A program made the translations under genes and the position numbers. Below the pieces are notes generated by a model. It worked only from the letters and a program-made list of their open reading frames with translations, made no database searches and was not told the DNA's origin. 64,000 nt of DNA. Origin: GCA-2746605 sp963704835 (GTDB taxonomy: Bacteria > Bacteroidota > Ignavibacteria > Ignavibacteriales > Melioribacteraceae). This document shows, one piece after another, positions 9,100-17,629 of this stretch (positions are counted from its first letter, which is position 1; each line of letters begins with the position of its first letter). The stretch covers positions 186,001-250,000 of the forward strand of contig CAVPHW010000020.1 in the NCBI GenBank assembly GCA_963704835.1. The letters are read 5' to 3'.

Positions 9100-9366
9100 C
9101 TATTCATAATGTGTCCACATTCTAATAACTTTTATGGTTTTAATATCATGATAAATTTGGTAGACAATTCTGTGTTGAATATTTATTCTTCGTGAGTAAG
9201 CACCGGTTAAATCACCGGTAAGTTTCTCAAAAGCTGGAGGAGTTTGAAGAGGGTTTATTTCTAAAATAGTTAACAAATCTTGAACTTTATTTTTTAAGTT
9301 CGCCGATTTTATCTTTTTAGCATCTTTTTGAGCTTGTTTAGTAAAAACTAATTTCCACTTTACCAT
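9100..9366 (-). CDS. yoeB: YoeB/Txe-family toxin (ribosome-dependent mRNA interferase)
   Basis: An 88-residue RelE-superfamily protein. The N-terminus (WKLVFTKQAQKDAKKIK) and the core (KLTGDLTGAYSRRINIQHRIVYQIY) closely follow YoeB, including the catalytic-region Glu before the KLTG stretch, the RRIN/HRIVY arginines, and a histidine next to the C-terminus (WTHYE). YoeB cuts mRNA in the ribosomal A site. Its start overlaps the antitoxin's end by 7 bases, the usual arrangement. It is at the opposite strand to both neighbours, which fits an independently acquired module. Confidence 0.9.
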   Translation of the reverse strand: MVKWKLVFTKQAQKDAKKIKSANLKNKVQDLLTILEINPLQTPPAFEKLTGDLTGAYSRRINIQHRIVYQIYHDIKTIKVIRMWTHYE

Positions 9367-9602
9367 TTTAAATTATCAGAACACTTATCAATGGGTTCTT
9401 TCATTCCTTTCATAATAGATTCTCTCATTCCCGGAATAGAAACTAAATATAAAGTCTCTTGAATAGATCGCCAATCACTTTCAGAAATTAAAATTGCGTT
9501 TCCCTTTTTTCCCGTTATTTGAATAGGTTCGCTTTCTGTTGATGAATCGGCAATTAGCTTATATAAATTTTCTCTCGCCTTTGTCGCTGTTATTGTTATC
9601 AT
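9360..9602 (-). CDS. yefM: YefM/Phd-family antitoxin
   Basis: An 80-residue antitoxin with the typical N-terminal DNA-binding part (MITITATKARENLYKLI) and the ITGKKGNAILISESDWRSIQETLYLVSIPG core of YefM. The C-terminal 25 residues should wrap the YoeB toxin. A strong ribosome-binding site (AAGGAG) lies before the ATG. It is expected to repress its own promoter, and a palindrome lies 17 bases upstream. Confidence 0.9.
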   Translation of the reverse strand: MITITATKARENLYKLIADSSTESEPIQITGKKGNAILISESDWRSIQETLYLVSIPGMRESIMKGMKEPIDKCSDNLKW

Positions 9603-9618
9603 AGCATTCTCCTTTTAA

Positions 9619-9653
9619 TTGACAAACGTACGTTATAAAGTACGGAAAGTCAA
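9619..9653. promoter_or_regulatory. Candidate operator of the toxin-antitoxin pair
   Basis: Two nested inverted repeats share nearly the same centre: TTGAC (9619-9623) with GTCAA (9649-9653), and CGTAC (9627-9631) with GTACG (9640-9644). They lie 17 bases before the antitoxin start, where YefM-type antitoxins bind and repress. The AT-rich centre (TTATAA) could be the -10 element. Confidence 0.55.
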
Positions 9654-9701
9654 GAGCTTTTTGAAATCAGAATAAACTAATATTTTTGTATTTTTACAAC
9701 T

Positions 9702-10556
9702 ATGTTAACAGTATTAAATGCAATTCAACTTTCAACAGAATACCTCAACAACAAAGGTGTTGATTCATCACGATTAAATGCTGAACTTTTGTTGGCTCAT
9801 ATTCTTAATTGTAAGAGAATGGATTTATATCTTAGATTCGATCAGCCATTGAAGGAAAATGAGGTTTCTAAATATAGAGAAGTAATTAGTCGAAGGGGAA
9901 AAAGGGAACCACTTCAATATATAACAGGTGAAGTTGAATTTTACGGTTTGATCTTCAAAGTAAACCCAAGTGTATTAATTCCGCGCCAAGAGACTGAAAT
10001 TTTAATTGATACGGTCATAAATGAAGTGGATAAAGGGAGAAAATTACAATTATTAGATATTGGTACGGGAAGTGGGAATATTACAATTTCACTTTTAAAA
10101 CATTTGCAAAACTCTAATTTTACATCAATAGATAAAAGTGAAGAGGCAATAGAATCTGCAAAAAATAATGCAATATTAAATGGATTTGAGAAGCAAATCA
10201 ATTTTATCACAGAAGATATTAATCAATATGAATTAAATGGAACAGATAAATTTGATATAATTGTTTCAAATCCGCCTTATATTAAACTACATGAATATAG
10301 TACTTTAGAAAAAGAGTTATTAAATTACGAGCCAAAGGAAGCGTTAACAGATGGTGTTGATGGACTGAGTTTTTATAAGGTAATTTCCTCTAAAAGTAAT
10401 AAATTACTTAAAAATGGAGGCAAGATTTTTTTTGAAGTCGGAAAGGATCAATCAATAGATGTAAAAAACATTCTTGAATCTACCGGATTTAAGAATATAA
10501 ATATTGTTAAAGATTACTTAGATATTGATAGAGTTGTTTTCGGAGAACTAACTTGA
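9702..10556 (+). CDS. prmC: Peptide chain release factor N5-glutamine methyltransferase
   Basis: A 284-residue class I SAM methyltransferase. An N-terminal helical domain carries PLQYITGEVEFYG, followed by the RQETEILID motif, the SAM-binding LDIGTGSGNITISLL, and the catalytic NPPY (SNPPYIKLHEY). It methylates the GGQ glutamine of peptide release factors. All motifs are intact and the length is typical. The stop overlaps the start of dtd. Confidence 0.95.
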   Translation: MLTVLNAIQLSTEYLNNKGVDSSRLNAELLLAHILNCKRMDLYLRFDQPLKENEVSKYREVISRRGKREPLQYITGEVEFYGLIFKVNPSVLIPRQETEILIDTVINEVDKGRKLQLLDIGTGSGNITISLLKHLQNSNFTSIDKSEEAIESAKNNAILNGFEKQINFITEDINQYELNGTDKFDIIVSNPPYIKLHEYSTLEKELLNYEPKEALTDGVDGLSFYKVISSKSNKLLKNGGKIFFEVGKDQSIDVKNILESTGFKNINIVKDYLDIDRVVFGELT

Positions 10557-11002
10557 GAGCACTTATCCAAAGAGTTTCAAAAGGATCAGTAAATATTCCA
10601 TCCAAAGCTTATTTTAAGGAAATTGGTAAAGGAATGGTTTTACTTCTCGGAATAAGTGAGCAAGATTCTGAAGTGGATGTTGAATACCTATCGCAAAAAT
10701 GCTGTAATTTAAGAATATTTGAAGATGAAAATGAAAAGATAAATTTATCATTAGGTGATATTGAAGGTGAAATATTGCTAATCTCTCAATTCACACTTTA
10801 CGGTGACACAAAAAAGGGGAATAGACCAAGTTTTAATTTAGCTGCTAGTCCGCAGAAAGCCAAAATACTTTATGATTTATTCTCTTTAAAAATCAAATCA
10901 ATTATTGGTAATGATAAAGTAAAAGAAGGCCTTTTTGGAGAAATGATGGAAGTGACAATTGTAAATGATGGTCCAGTTACGGTTTTAGTGGAATCTAAAT
11001 AA
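10553..11002 (+). CDS. dtd: D-aminoacyl-tRNA deacylase
   Basis: A 149-residue DTD-family protein that hydrolyses D-amino acids from tRNA. It begins with RALIQRVSKGSV and has the cross-subunit motifs SQFTLYGDTKKGNRPSF (SQFTL-x-G...RPSF) and a C-terminal GPVTVLVES. The start is TTG, since the frame opens within the 3' end of prmC (4-base overlap) and the conserved MRALIQRVS begins right there. Length is that of the family. Confidence 0.95.
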   Translation: MRALIQRVSKGSVNIPSKAYFKEIGKGMVLLLGISEQDSEVDVEYLSQKCCNLRIFEDENEKINLSLGDIEGEILLISQFTLYGDTKKGNRPSFNLAASPQKAKILYDLFSLKIKSIIGNDKVKEGLFGEMMEVTIVNDGPVTVLVESK

Positions 11003-11045
11003 AATCATTTGTAATTTAAACTATTAAATAAAATTAGGTTGTAGT

Positions 11046-11948
11046 TTGCAATCAACAATACTCATATTTTTAGATGGTGTTGGCATCGGCAAATCTGACC
11101 CCTCAGTAAATCCCTTTTTTAAGTATCCTTTTAGAACATTTAACGAAATTTTTGGTAGAACACCAAGTCTGGAAAATCAAAAAATTTCAAAGAATGGTAA
11201 ATTTATTTTTCCGTGTGATGCTTTAATGGAAATCCCAGATTTACCCCAAAGTGGTACAGGCCAAACATCAATATTTTGTGGAGTAAATGCCGCAAGAATT
11301 GTTGGTCATCATTTTGGTCCTTTTCCACATTCAAGTTTAATCCCAATTATTAAAGGACAAAATATTTTTCAACAATTTAAAAAGAATAAGAAAAAAGTTA
11401 CCTTTGTTAACGCATACCCAAAAGTATTTTTTGATTATATCGCCTCAGGCAAAAAACGGTTAAGTGTAACCAGTTTGAGTTGTACACTTAGTAATGTTCC
11501 TCTTAAAGGTGCAACAGATCTTAGACAAGGAAATGCTCTTAGTGCCGAAATAGATAATGATGGTTGGGTAAATAAACTTGGTTATTCTCTTAGTATTATT
11601 AAACCCGAAACTGCTGCAAGAAGACTTTTTAAAATATCCTCGCAACACCATTTTACATTATTTGAACATTTTCTAACAGACCATTTGGGACATGGTAGAA
11701 ATAAAGAAACTTTAGAAGTACGATTGAAAGTTCTTGATGATTTTTTATTTTATATGTTAGAAAATATTCCTAAAAATACAACAGTGCTAATTTGTTCAGA
11801 TCATGGAAATTTAGAGGATATTTCAATTAAATCTCATACTAACAATCCGGCACTTACAATTGCTGCAGGCGAGCACGCAGAACGGTTATCCAAAAGAATA
11901 ACAAATCTTTCCCATATTAGAGATGCAATATTGGAGCTTTATATTTGA
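11046..11948 (+). CDS. Alkaline-phosphatase-superfamily metalloenzyme (phosphoglycerate-mutase-like)
   Basis: A 300-residue protein starting with a TTG codon. Metal-site motifs of the phosphopentomutase / cofactor-independent phosphoglycerate mutase superfamily are visible: FLDGVGIG at the N-terminus, SGTGQTSIFCG (nucleophile Ser/Thr region), HFLTDHLGHG and CSDHGNLED near the C-terminus. It is much shorter than real iPGM and lacks its inserted transferase domain. The exact substrate is unknown; it may act as a phosphatase or mutase. It is followed at once by comEC (4-base overlap). Confidence 0.75.
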   Translation: MQSTILIFLDGVGIGKSDPSVNPFFKYPFRTFNEIFGRTPSLENQKISKNGKFIFPCDALMEIPDLPQSGTGQTSIFCGVNAARIVGHHFGPFPHSSLIPIIKGQNIFQQFKKNKKKVTFVNAYPKVFFDYIASGKKRLSVTSLSCTLSNVPLKGATDLRQGNALSAEIDNDGWVNKLGYSLSIIKPETAARRLFKISSQHHFTLFEHFLTDHLGHGRNKETLEVRLKVLDDFLFYMLENIPKNTTVLICSDHGNLEDISIKSHTNNPALTIAAGEHAERLSKRITNLSHIRDAILELYI

Positions 11949-14332
11949 GAAACTATCCCATCGTATTGGTAGTTCTCTTTTTTAGTATTGGTATAGCAGT
12001 TCAAAAATTTTTAGATGTACCAATATTGGTTTTGGCCACCATTGTTATCCTAGTTATTCTTGCCCTAATCTCATTTTTATTACTTAAAAAAAACTATTTC
12101 ACTATTATTCTTGTTTATGCACTAGCAGGTTTGTTTGGAACTGTATCCATTTCCGTTGACGACTTAATTCAAACAAAATATCCATTCGATATCCCTAAAA
12201 TTCGAAATGCAAAAATTATTGGTACTATTGAAAGCATCGATCTAATTAAAAACGAAAAACTATCATTGAATCTTAAGTTGAATTCAGTTAACGATATTAA
12301 CCTTGGGTTACTTTCGAATAATAAATTTACTTGTAGTTTCTGGAAGGATAGCACTTCGAGAGTAGACGAAATATATGAATTAATAAAAATTGGAAATCAA
12401 ATTAGTTTTATCGGTACAATTGATAAAGCTAGGAACCAGAGAAATCCGGGTGAATTTGATTATGAAGAATACCTAAATAGTAATGGCATCTCGGGACTAA
12501 TAAATTGTTACAAAGTTGAAACCTTTGAAATCGTAAATCACAATATTCTTATTATCGGCAATACCGTTTTTAGTATTAGAAAAAGAATTGATGCAAGGAT
12601 CAAACTTTTGCACACTGACACATACGCAAATCTGCTAAAAGGAATTCTACTAGCCGATAGATCTGATATAGATTATGAAATTAAAGACTCATTTACAAAT
12701 GCTGGAGTAATCCATGTGTTAGCTGTTTCTGGTTTGCACGTTGGATTTGTAGCAGTAATTATTTTTTTAGTTTTGGGCAGATTTAACATAAGGCTGAAAT
12801 ATATCCTTACAATCATGGGCATTTTACTTTTTCTGATTATTACAGGTGGTCATTCTTCTGTTTTTAGGGCCTCTATCATGGCTATTTTTTACTTTATTGC
12901 TAAACTTACAGGAAGAAGTACAAACGGATTTAACTCAATTTCTGTTGCTGCATTCATAATATTAATTCTCAATCCAAACGAATTATTTAATGCTGGTTTT
13001 CTTCTTTCGTTTTCTGCAGTGTTCTCAATTTTAATATTTTATCCTAAATTTTCAACTCAAATTAAGCAATTTCATTTATCTTCCTTGGTTGAAAAAATAT
13101 TGCTATTTATGTCAGTTTCTTTTGCCGCACAAATAGGGACTCTCCCTTTTACAATTTATTACTTTAATAAGCTTTCCTTGATAGCCTTGTTAGCAAACTT
13201 AATCGTAATACCTGCTTTAGGAATTATTCTTTCTATTGGAATTATTACTTTATTATTTTCAATCTTTTCAGTTTTTATTGCTTCGATATTTGCTGAAACC
13301 AACATTATGATAATTTCAGTCATCTACTATTTCATTGAAGAGCTTTCTAATCTCAGTTTCTCCTTTATTCCAATATTCTCTTTTTCTATATATGATGGAT
13401 TAATATTTTATTTATCACTCACTGCATTATTTGTTATCTCAAGTATTACGAAGGAAGTTAAATTTAGAATTCCTTTACTCATTATAGTTATTTTTATTAG
13501 TTCATTAGCCTTTACTTTTGATAATATCGAATTGCTCCCAGATGGTGAGTTAAGCATTTTAACAATTGATGTTGGGCAAGGGGATTCTTTTTTAGTTAAA
13601 TTTCCTAATAATAAAACTGCATTAATTGATGCTGGAAATTCAACCGAATTTTTTGATAATGGAGAAAGAATTATCTATCCATTAATGCAGCGCTTAGGTA
13701 TTGATAAAATTAATTATGGATTTATATCTCATATAGATTCGGATCATTATGGTGGATTTGTTTACTTGTTAAATGAAGGATTAGTTGATACAGTGTTCAA
13801 ACCAAAAAGTGATAATAGTATTAAGGATATTGTGTTTGAAGAATATTTAAATCATACAAGTACTAAATTATTTTACTATTCAGATACCTCTTTTTCCATT
13901 GGTGGTGCTGAAGTACTTTTTATGAATGATACAACTATATTGAATGATTTGGATTTTGATAGCAATAATAACAGCGGAATTATAAAAATATCATTTGGTA
14001 ATAACTCTTTTCTATTTACTGGTGATGCTGAACTAGAAATGGAGGAATACCTTGTTGAAAATTACAGTGAGGTTCTTCAATCGGATGTGCTAAAGATTGG
14101 TCATCATGGAAGTAAAAGCTCAACAAGTTTAGAGTTTTTGGAAGCTGTAAATCCTAAAATAGGAATTGTTAGTGCAGGAGTTATGAATCATTTTAATCAC
14201 CCTGCAAAAAGTGTTATTAGCAAATTACAGAATAGAAATATTGAAATAAGAAGAACGGATGAAGAAGGGGCAATATTATTAGTTTCCAATGGAGAAGAAA
14301 TCAATAACATTGATTGGAGAAATATTTACTAG
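11945..14332 (+). CDS. comEC: ComEC/Rec2-family DNA uptake channel protein
   Basis: A 795-residue membrane protein in three parts. It opens with hydrophobic helices and a DUF4131-like soluble domain (about 60-200, containing NQRNPGEFDYEEYL). The ComEC transmembrane core follows (about 230-530, AGVIHVLAVSGLHVGF). It ends in a metallo-beta-lactamase-like domain (about 540-780) with the HIDSDHYGG zinc motif and KIGHHGSKSSTS. It forms the inner-membrane channel for single-stranded DNA in natural transformation. The TTG start overlaps the previous stop. Domain order and length are normal, so the gene looks intact. Confidence 0.92.
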   Translation: MRNYPIVLVVLFFSIGIAVQKFLDVPILVLATIVILVILALISFLLLKKNYFTIILVYALAGLFGTVSISVDDLIQTKYPFDIPKIRNAKIIGTIESIDLIKNEKLSLNLKLNSVNDINLGLLSNNKFTCSFWKDSTSRVDEIYELIKIGNQISFIGTIDKARNQRNPGEFDYEEYLNSNGISGLINCYKVETFEIVNHNILIIGNTVFSIRKRIDARIKLLHTDTYANLLKGILLADRSDIDYEIKDSFTNAGVIHVLAVSGLHVGFVAVIIFLVLGRFNIRLKYILTIMGILLFLIITGGHSSVFRASIMAIFYFIAKLTGRSTNGFNSISVAAFIILILNPNELFNAGFLLSFSAVFSILIFYPKFSTQIKQFHLSSLVEKILLFMSVSFAAQIGTLPFTIYYFNKLSLIALLANLIVIPALGIILSIGIITLLFSIFSVFIASIFAETNIMIISVIYYFIEELSNLSFSFIPIFSFSIYDGLIFYLSLTALFVISSITKEVKFRIPLLIIVIFISSLAFTFDNIELLPDGELSILTIDVGQGDSFLVKFPNNKTALIDAGNSTEFFDNGERIIYPLMQRLGIDKINYGFISHIDSDHYGGFVYLLNEGLVDTVFKPKSDNSIKDIVFEEYLNHTSTKLFYYSDTSFSIGGAEVLFMNDTTILNDLDFDSNNNSGIIKISFGNNSFLFTGDAELEMEEYLVENYSEVLQSDVLKIGHHGSKSSTSLEFLEAVNPKIGIVSAGVMNHFNHPAKSVISKLQNRNIEIRRTDEEGAILLVSNGEEINNIDWRNIY

Positions 14333-14333
14333 T

Positions 14334-15353
14334 ATGCTGATAAAAAGAAACAAGTCATTAAAAAAACTTAATACTTTTGGTATTAGTTGTAAAGCCAAAA
14401 AAATAATAATCTTCCAATCTGTCAGTGAAGTTCTAAATCAATTAAAAAATCATCCAATCGGTAATGAAAATATATTAATTCTTGGCGGTGGAAGTAATAT
14501 ATTATTCACAAAAGATTTTGAAGGCACAATACTTAAGTCTGAAATATTGGGCATTGCAGAAATCAAGAAAAATAGTAAATATGTATATTTGGAAGTAGGC
14601 AGCGGAGTTGTTTGGGATGATTTGGTTAAGTATTCTGTAAAGAAAAATTATGGTGGGATAGAAAATTTATCTTTAATTCCAGGCACGGTTGGTGCTGCTC
14701 CAATACAAAATATTGGGGCATATGGAGTAGAATTTGAAGAAGTGTTTGTAAATCTATTTGGGATTGATTTGCTGGCACAAAAGCAGGTATACTTCCCTAA
14801 GAATAAATGTAAATTTGGCTACAGAGATAGTATTTTTAAAAATGAGTTAAAGGATAGAATTTTTATTACTTCAGTGACAATTAGACTTAATATTAAGCCA
14901 AAACTCAAAACGGATTATGATGCTTTAAAAAAAGAAATCCAAAAAAGAAATATAAGAAAGTTAGATATTAGTTTACTTAGCGAAGTTATCAGAAGTGTTA
15001 GAAATAGTAAACTTCCGGACCCTAGTAAAGTTGGGAACGCAGGAAGTTTTTTTAAAAATCCGGTAATTGATGAGGAACATTTCTTAACACTTTGTAAAAA
15101 GTATACTGATTTAGTTTTTTTTCAAATTGATAATAAGCAGTATAAAATACCAGCCGGTTGGTTAATTGAAAAAGCAGGTCTAAAAGGAAAAAGATTTGGG
15201 AATGTAGGTATTCATGAAAAACAAGCTCTAGTTCTGGTAAATTATGGAAAAGCAACTGGAAAAGAAGTGTTAAATCTTGCAAAAAAAATTCAAAAAAAAA
15301 TTAAAAGTAAGTTTTCTATTCAATTAGAAACTGAAGTAAATATTATCCAATAA
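14334..15353 (+). CDS. murB: UDP-N-acetylenolpyruvoylglucosamine reductase
   Basis: A 339-residue FAD enzyme of peptidoglycan synthesis. The start at 14334 is preferred over one at 14289, because it begins just after the comEC stop and the conserved LKKLNTFGI follows within a few residues. Visible motifs are LGGGSNILF (FAD), GTVGAAPIQNIGAYG, GYRDSIFK, and NAGSFFKNP with the catalytic serine. The C-terminal PAGWLIEKAGLKGKRFGNVGIHEKQALVLVN and the final glutamate (LETEVNII) are as in the type I (E. coli-like) enzymes. Confidence 0.93.
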   Translation: MLIKRNKSLKKLNTFGISCKAKKIIIFQSVSEVLNQLKNHPIGNENILILGGGSNILFTKDFEGTILKSEILGIAEIKKNSKYVYLEVGSGVVWDDLVKYSVKKNYGGIENLSLIPGTVGAAPIQNIGAYGVEFEEVFVNLFGIDLLAQKQVYFPKNKCKFGYRDSIFKNELKDRIFITSVTIRLNIKPKLKTDYDALKKEIQKRNIRKLDISLLSEVIRSVRNSKLPDPSKVGNAGSFFKNPVIDEEHFLTLCKKYTDLVFFQIDNKQYKIPAGWLIEKAGLKGKRFGNVGIHEKQALVLVNYGKATGKEVLNLAKKIQKKIKSKFSIQLETEVNIIQ

Positions 15354-15364
15354 ATAGGTGGTTT

Positions 15365-16999
15365 ATGAATGATCTACTAGTTGTAATAATCGGTTTAGGT
15401 ATAATTCTATATATGTTTCTTGTATTGGGAACTGCCAGATTATCTATTCAAAAAAAGTTAAACACAGTATTATTAACTTCTATAGCAGCCATATTGCCAA
15501 TTTTGGTTGTTTTCTTTTTTGTAACATTGGATAATATAATGACTTTAATAGGAATTGCTATTTTGTTCCCTTTGATGACATTCGTATATGCATTTATTGC
15601 TGCCGAGAAACATGATAAAACTATAAATGAAAAAGCGTTTTTTAATGATATGATTATGGAACTGACTCAACCCTTTGTTGATTTGGCCCATACATCTAGA
15701 GCTTTATTTGGGTTAAATCTTTCCTATGTAATTGAGGGTCTGACATATTTTGGAGTTGTCGGATTGTTAGCTATATTTTTTAATGATTACGTTTCACTTG
15801 ATGATATTGTTGCCGGGCGAATGGTAGGTGTATTAACCGCAGGGATTACTATTGCAATGTTGTTTTTAGGTGCAACAGTTGATTGGATTGGGCTAAGAAA
15901 ATCTTTACTTATCGCACTTTCGCTAATGCTTGTTGGACGTATTTTGCTTACTATGTCTCCAGAGCTTGGAGTTCCAGGATTATGGGGTTCTGCTCATATA
16001 CTTTCAATGCTTGGAATATTTGGGATAATTCTAGGCTATGGTATTTACCAGCCGGCTTGTTATGCTGGAGTAAAGATGCTCACAGACAAGAAAACTTCTG
16101 CCATGGGTTATGCTATGCTATATGCTTTGATGAATTTAGGCGGGTTTCTCCCAGCAATTATTTCTCCACCAGTGAGAAAATCAGTTGGAATAACTGGAGT
16201 ATTTTGGGTTTATGCCATCCTTACAATTGTTGGAATTGGTACAGTTTATTTTTTAATAACAAAAAAGGCTATTGATAAAGCAAAGAAAGTGTTATCAGAT
16301 GATGCGGGTGCTGAAGAAACTACAGATGAAATATCGGAAATGTCCGCAAAAGAAAAATTACTTTACTACATGAAAAACTTCCCACTTAGAGATGTTAGAT
16401 TCCTCTATTTTGTTTTTATTTTAATTTTTGTACAAACCTTGTTTGCTCATAATTGGTTAACTATTCCTCAATATACAAGTAGGGCATTTGAAGGATTTGT
16501 AGGAGAAAATTTTGAATTCTTTGTTAACCTAAATCCCATACTAATATTTATCCTTACGCCAATGGTAACTGCATTAACCGCTAAAAAGGATACTTATAAT
16601 ATGATGATTATTGGAACCTTAGTTATGGCACTACCAACTTTTATTTTAGTAATGGGTCCAAGTTTTCAAAATTTAATGGCATACCTAATTATTATGACGA
16701 TTGGGGAAGCGATGTGGCAACCAAGATTCTTACAATGGGTGGCGGAAATTGCTCCGAAGAACATGACTGGAATATATATGGGAATTGGTCAGTTCCCATG
16801 GTTTTTAACTAAGGTTATTACAAGTTTATATTCTGGTTGGTTTTTAATGAATTATACTCCAGCAGATACTCCAATTTCTGAGTTAAATACTGAAACTATG
16901 TGGTTCATCTATGGATGTATTGCGGTAATTAGTCCAATTGGACTTTATTTAGCAAGAGGCTGGATGAGAAAAGGTTTTAAGACAAGTAGTGCCGAATAA
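15365..16999 (+). CDS. Major facilitator superfamily transporter
   Basis: A 544-residue transporter with about fourteen hydrophobic segments. Two or three helices precede a standard MFS core that begins near residue 105 (ALFGLNLSYVIEGLTYFG). The loop DWIGLRKSLLIALSLMLVGR is an MFS motif A variant. A charged cytoplasmic loop (about 300-335) separates the two halves. The layout resembles the proton-dependent oligopeptide transporter group, but I do not see its signature motifs clearly, so the substrate is open. It lies 11 bases after murB. Confidence 0.75.
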   Translation: MNDLLVVIIGLGIILYMFLVLGTARLSIQKKLNTVLLTSIAAILPILVVFFFVTLDNIMTLIGIAILFPLMTFVYAFIAAEKHDKTINEKAFFNDMIMELTQPFVDLAHTSRALFGLNLSYVIEGLTYFGVVGLLAIFFNDYVSLDDIVAGRMVGVLTAGITIAMLFLGATVDWIGLRKSLLIALSLMLVGRILLTMSPELGVPGLWGSAHILSMLGIFGIILGYGIYQPACYAGVKMLTDKKTSAMGYAMLYALMNLGGFLPAIISPPVRKSVGITGVFWVYAILTIVGIGTVYFLITKKAIDKAKKVLSDDAGAEETTDEISEMSAKEKLLYYMKNFPLRDVRFLYFVFILIFVQTLFAHNWLTIPQYTSRAFEGFVGENFEFFVNLNPILIFILTPMVTALTAKKDTYNMMIIGTLVMALPTFILVMGPSFQNLMAYLIIMTIGEAMWQPRFLQWVAEIAPKNMTGIYMGIGQFPWFLTKVITSLYSGWFLMNYTPADTPISELNTETMWFIYGCIAVISPIGLYLARGWMRKGFKTSSAE

Positions 17000-17026
17000 T
17001 AACTTTGAATAGTTTTAAGAGGAGAT

Positions 17027-17608
17027 ATGAGAAAATATAAAAATATTATTATTTCAGCTATTGTTATTGCAGCATTAATAAGCTGTAGTCCATTAAATCC
17101 GGTGAATGATTTTTTTGGAATTCATATGAATCTTGATGAAGAATCAAGCTTTCAAATTGTTAGTTATAATGATGTTGATGGTATTACATATAAAAATAGT
17201 ATTAATATGAATCCAAAAATTAATGCTTGGGCCGAAATATCTACAAAGGAAATTACAGTAAAAATTGTAAATAATTCAAATGTTAATTTACCATTAAGTT
17301 ATACTACAGATCAGTTTATTCTAATTACAAATGAAAACGAATATGTATTAGGGAAAGGTGAACGAGAAGATTATATTTCAAAAAATTCTATCTCAGCAAA
17401 TTCGTCCCAAACTTTTTATTTAGAACTTCCTATTGATTATTCTAATATTTCACTGAGTCCTTCTCAAAAAAACTTAACAGAATTAACCAGAGAGGTAATA
17501 AGAGATTATTCAAAAAGTGGAAGTAGCTTGAACATTAGTAAAGAAAATGTAGTGTTTGTTGTAGTGAAAATTGGTTCAACATCAATCTTATTAAAGAAAG
17601 TTCCATAA
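17027..17608 (+). CDS. Hypothetical lipoprotein
   Basis: A 193-residue protein with a lipoprotein signal: positively charged start, hydrophobic core, and lipobox ALISC with the cysteine at about residue 21. The mature part is mostly beta-strand-like, polar and rich in N, S and T; I do not recognise a domain. A good ribosome-binding site (GAGGAG) lies before the start. It lies between the MFS carrier and the nucleoside-kinase fusion on the same strand. Confidence 0.7.
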   Translation: MRKYKNIIISAIVIAALISCSPLNPVNDFFGIHMNLDEESSFQIVSYNDVDGITYKNSINMNPKINAWAEISTKEITVKIVNNSNVNLPLSYTTDQFILITNENEYVLGKGEREDYISKNSISANSSQTFYLELPIDYSNISLSPSQKNLTELTREVIRDYSKSGSSLNISKENVVFVVVKIGSTSILLKKVP

Positions 17609-17629
17609 AAAATATTTATAGGTGAATTA

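Noticed and set aside
15883..16275. 130-codon open frame on the + strand inside the MFS gene
   Set aside because: Shifted-frame shadow, rich in Trp, Cys and Phe, with no start signal; the transporter frame is continuous across it.
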